Shown here: positions 5,469 through 7,747 of the stretch, piece by piece
Numbering within the stretch: the first letter of the stretch is position 1
How the letters are laid out: each line of letters opens with the position of its first letter
Source of the DNA: an uncultured Micavibrio sp.
GTDB taxonomy: Bacteria > Pseudomonadota > Alphaproteobacteria > Micavibrionales > UBA1664
Direction: 5' to 3'
DNA length: 7,747 nucleotides
NCBI GenBank assembly: GCA_913057885.1
Contig: CAJXOI010000030.1
Location: forward strand, 1 to 7,747
Notes under the pieces: generated by a model
Seen by the model: the letters and a program-made list of their open reading frames with translations, nothing else
Told to the model about the DNA's origin: nothing
The model's database searches: none
Program-made: the position numbers and the translations under genes

Positions 5469-7154
5469 AGCGCGTTTAATGAGACACTAAAACAACTTGG
5501 TCCTGCCAGAATTGCCGTTTTGGCAGGAACATTTATCAGTTTGATAATATTTTTTATCTTTGTGTCGGCAAAGGTTTCTCAGCCTAGCTTGTCCATATTA
5601 TACCGTGATCTGGCAACCACTGATTCGGCTCAGGTCTCCGCAAAGCTGGAGGAGCTCGGTATTTTGTATTCCGTATCTGCAGATGGATCAGAGGTTTTTG
5701 TCCCTAAAAACGAGGTTGGGCGCGCACGGATGTTGCTGGCCGAGGATGGTTTACCCAATGGCGGGTCAATGGGATATGAGTTATTTGACCAGCAATCTGG
5801 CTTTGGGACAACAAGTTTTGTTCAGAACATTAATCAAGTTAGGGCGTTGCAGGGTGAATTGGCGCGCACAATTTCGTCGCTGGATCCCGTTCAGTATTCA
5901 AAGGTCCATATCGTACTTCCACAAAGGGAGTTGTTTTCACGCGAGACCTTGGACGCAACCGCCAGTGTCACATTGAAGCTGACCCCTAACGCTCGATTAT
6001 CCCAACAACAGATATATGGTATTCAAAATCTTGTTGCCAACGCCGTCCCCAATTTGGCGGCAGACAAGGTAACAATCATCGATACAGACGCCAATATGTT
6101 GGCCGGCGGCCGCGATGATGGAACGGAGGCCGCCCTGGGCTTAAAGGCCGAAGAGATGCGCCGATCATACGAGACACGAATGGTCCGTGCCATTGAAAAT
6201 TTGGTTGGTCGCACCGTTGGAATGGATAAAGTTCGAGCCCAAGTCACCGCCGATTTGGATTTTGACAGAATCAGCACTAATGACGAAATCTTCGACCCCG
6301 AAGGTCAGGTTGTTCGATCCACCCAATCCATCACCGAAGATAACATCGAAAGAGACGCGCAAAATAACCAGGATGTTACCGTTGCCAACAACCTTCCCGG
6401 ACTGGGTGATGACCTGGACGCTGAGGCTCCGCCTAGCCTGCAATCCAACCGCTCGGAGGAAATCACAAACTTTGAAATCAGCCGCACCGTCCGAAGCACC
6501 GTTCGTGAAAGTGGCGAGGTGCAAAAATTATCCGTAGCTGTTTTGGTGGATGGTCGCTATACCACTGATGAAACGGGGAATCGTGTTTATAATCCACGCT
6601 CACAAGAAGAGCTAGATCAAATTGAAACCCTGGTAAGAAGTGCCGTTGGTTACGATGCGGATCGAGGTGATACGATTGAGGTTGTGAATATGCCATTTGC
6701 CGTAACGGATATTGAATTTGACGATGGTGTTGATCGCATCTTGGGCTTTGAGAAAGATGAACTGCTTAGCACAGCAGAAATGATCATGTTGGTTGTTATG
6801 GGGATTTTGGTTGTTATGCTTGTCCTTCGCCCGCTTGTCAGCTCGATTGTTCTCTCACAGAAAGCCGCTATTGACGCCGCGAAGGAAGAAGCGGCCTTGC
6901 TGGCGGCAGAAACGGCCCCTGTTGCCCTTACAGGCCCGTCAAATTTTGAGAAAAAAGACCAGGGCGCAGCAGGCGCTGGAGCGGACGGGGATGATGTCTT
7001 CGCCGACGGAGAAGACAGTGGCGAAACCATGATTGATATGCAGACAGTTGAAGGGAAGGTCAAAGCCTCCTCAGTGAAAAAGGTTGGTGATATTGTTGCC
7101 TCTCACCCCAATGAAACTGTCGCCGTTCTCAGAAACTGGATGGCTCAGGAGTAA
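5466..7154 (+). CDS. fliF: Flagellar MS-ring protein FliF
   Basis: FliF assembles into the MS ring in the inner membrane, the base on which the rotor, export gate and rod are built. The 562-residue product is close to the usual 550-570. The order is a short cytoplasmic N-terminus, transmembrane helix 1 (about residues 16-35), and a periplasmic YscJ/FliF ring-building region (about 40-220, with LYRDLATTD, VPKNEVGRARMLLAEDGLP and VHIVLPQRELFSR). After it come the FliF C-domain, an acidic loop with EITNFEISRTVR, transmembrane helix 2 (about 439-460), and a cytoplasmic tail. The tail ends in VGDIVASHPNETVAVLRNWM (Trp558), the FliG-binding helix. It starts at TTG with a sigma-54 type promoter upstream. 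fliG follows after 6 bases, and its ribosome site overlaps the end of fliF, so the two are one operon and probably translated together. Confidence 0.97.
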   Translation: MSAFNETLKQLGPARIAVLAGTFISLIIFFIFVSAKVSQPSLSILYRDLATTDSAQVSAKLEELGILYSVSADGSEVFVPKNEVGRARMLLAEDGLPNGGSMGYELFDQQSGFGTTSFVQNINQVRALQGELARTISSLDPVQYSKVHIVLPQRELFSRETLDATASVTLKLTPNARLSQQQIYGIQNLVANAVPNLAADKVTIIDTDANMLAGGRDDGTEAALGLKAEEMRRSYETRMVRAIENLVGRTVGMDKVRAQVTADLDFDRISTNDEIFDPEGQVVRSTQSITEDNIERDAQNNQDVTVANNLPGLGDDLDAEAPPSLQSNRSEEITNFEISRTVRSTVRESGEVQKLSVAVLVDGRYTTDETGNRVYNPRSQEELDQIETLVRSAVGYDADRGDTIEVVNMPFAVTDIEFDDGVDRILGFEKDELLSTAEMIMLVVMGILVVMLVLRPLVSSIVLSQKAAIDAAKEEAALLAAETAPVALTGPSNFEKKDQGAAGAGADGDDVFADGEDSGETMIDMQTVEGKVKASSVKKVGDIVASHPNETVAVLRNWMAQE

Positions 7155-7160
7155 CAGATA

Positions 7161-7747
7161 ATGGCCATAAGAGTACGCGAAGATTACAGAACACTGACCG
7201 GAACTGAGAAGGCTGCAATCTTTATGTTGTCAGTTGGAGAGGAGCACACCGCGAAATTATTTGAATTTATGGATGATGAAGAGATCATGGAGATCTCTCA
7301 GACCATGTCCAACCTTGGAAAAGTCAGCGCTAATATCGTTGAGCGTTTATTCGTTGACTTTGCCGAACAAATGTCATCAACCGGCTCGTTGATCGGAACG
7401 TTAGATAGTACAGAGCGCCTTCTTCAAAAGGTGTTGGGTAAAGACAAAGTTGAAGGTATTATGGAAGAAATCCGTGGTCCGGCCGGTCGGACCATGTGGG
7501 AAAAACTTGGCAATGTTAACGAGGATATATTGGCCTCTTTCCTTCAGAAAGAATATCCGCAAACAGTGTCTGTTGTTTTGACAAAAATTGCACCCGACCA
7601 CGCCGCCCGCGTCCTCGCCCTTTTGCCAGAAGGTTTCGCGATGGAGGTTATCAATCGCATGTTGAAAATGGAGGCCGTACAAAAAGAGGTTTTGGACGAT
7701 ATCGAAAAAACACTGAAAACGGAATTCATGTCCAACCTTGCCAAAAC
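7161..7747 (+). CDS. fliG: Flagellar motor switch protein FliG, 3' end beyond the window
   Basis: FliG forms the upper part of the cytoplasmic C ring, binds the FliF tail through its N-terminal domain, and meets the MotA stator through its C-terminal domain to generate torque and set rotation direction. The window holds 195 codons of the usual 330-350: the N-terminal domain (about residues 8-100, [17 protein letters not shown] through LLQKVLG) and most of the middle domain. The EHPQ motif of the middle domain, which contacts FliM, reads EYPQ at 131-134. The linker and torque-generating C-terminal domain are not in view. AGGAG at 7147-7151, spanning the last codons of fliF, is 9 bases before the ATG. 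Identity is secure. Confidence 0.95.
   Translation, partial: MAIRVREDYRTLTGTEKAAIFMLSVGEEHTAKLFEFMDDEEIMEISQTMSNLGKVSANIVERLFVDFAEQMSSTGSLIGTLDSTERLLQKVLGKDKVEGIMEEIRGPAGRTMWEKLGNVNEDILASFLQKEYPQTVSVVLTKIAPDHAARVLALLPEGFAMEVINRMLKMEAVQKEVLDDIEKTLKTEFMSNLAK

Noticed and set aside
6165..7063. Open frames of 119 and 137 codons on the minus strand within fliF
   Set aside because: They are antisense shadows of a sure gene, with no ribosome site or recognisable protein pattern.

Overview
The window looks like a piece of an alphaproteobacterial chromosome. FliF is followed at once by FliG, whose middle domain carries an EYPQ form of the EHPQ motif. A COG2908-type metallophosphoesterase sits beside small glycosyltransferases, which I recall as an arrangement seen in Alphaproteobacteria. 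The DNA is moderately AT-rich. The class is an inference; I cannot name a genus.

Left part (1-3861) is an envelope glycan or glycolipid block of four genes. On the minus strand, a metallophosphoesterase related to LpxH (1042-2004) is followed by a GT4 glycosyltransferase that starts at a GTG (985) and runs off the left edge. Diverging from the phosphoesterase is a GT2 glycosyltransferase (2131-2844, plus). It converges, with only 6 bases between, on a second GT4 glycosyltransferase (3861-2851, minus) of the group that transfers sugars to diacylglycerol-type lipids. Three transferases and a phosphatase of lipid-linked substrates fit assembly or trimming of a surface glycolipid or polysaccharide, but no substrate can be read from the sequence.

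Middle part (3860-4882): an RluD-type 23S rRNA pseudouridine synthase starts head to head with the second GT4 gene. The two ATG codons share bases within one CATG palindrome, so each gene's promoter must lie inside the other gene. A strong hairpin follows rluD, but its T-run is on the minus strand, so it mainly serves the small gene to its right.

Right part (4912-7747) is the start of a flagellar cluster. A 101-residue protein on the minus strand, distantly FlaG-like at its C-terminus, diverges from fliF across 248 bases. That gap holds a good sigma-70 promoter for the small gene (TTGACT-N17-TAAAGT) and a sigma-54 type promoter for fliF (TGGCAC with GG-N10-GC). fliF begins at TTG and runs to 7154, and fliG starts 6 bases later and leaves the window incomplete. 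FliF forms the MS ring and FliG the rotor switch ring attached to FliF's C-terminal tail.

No tRNA, rRNA, insertion sequence, CRISPR array or prophage gene was seen.
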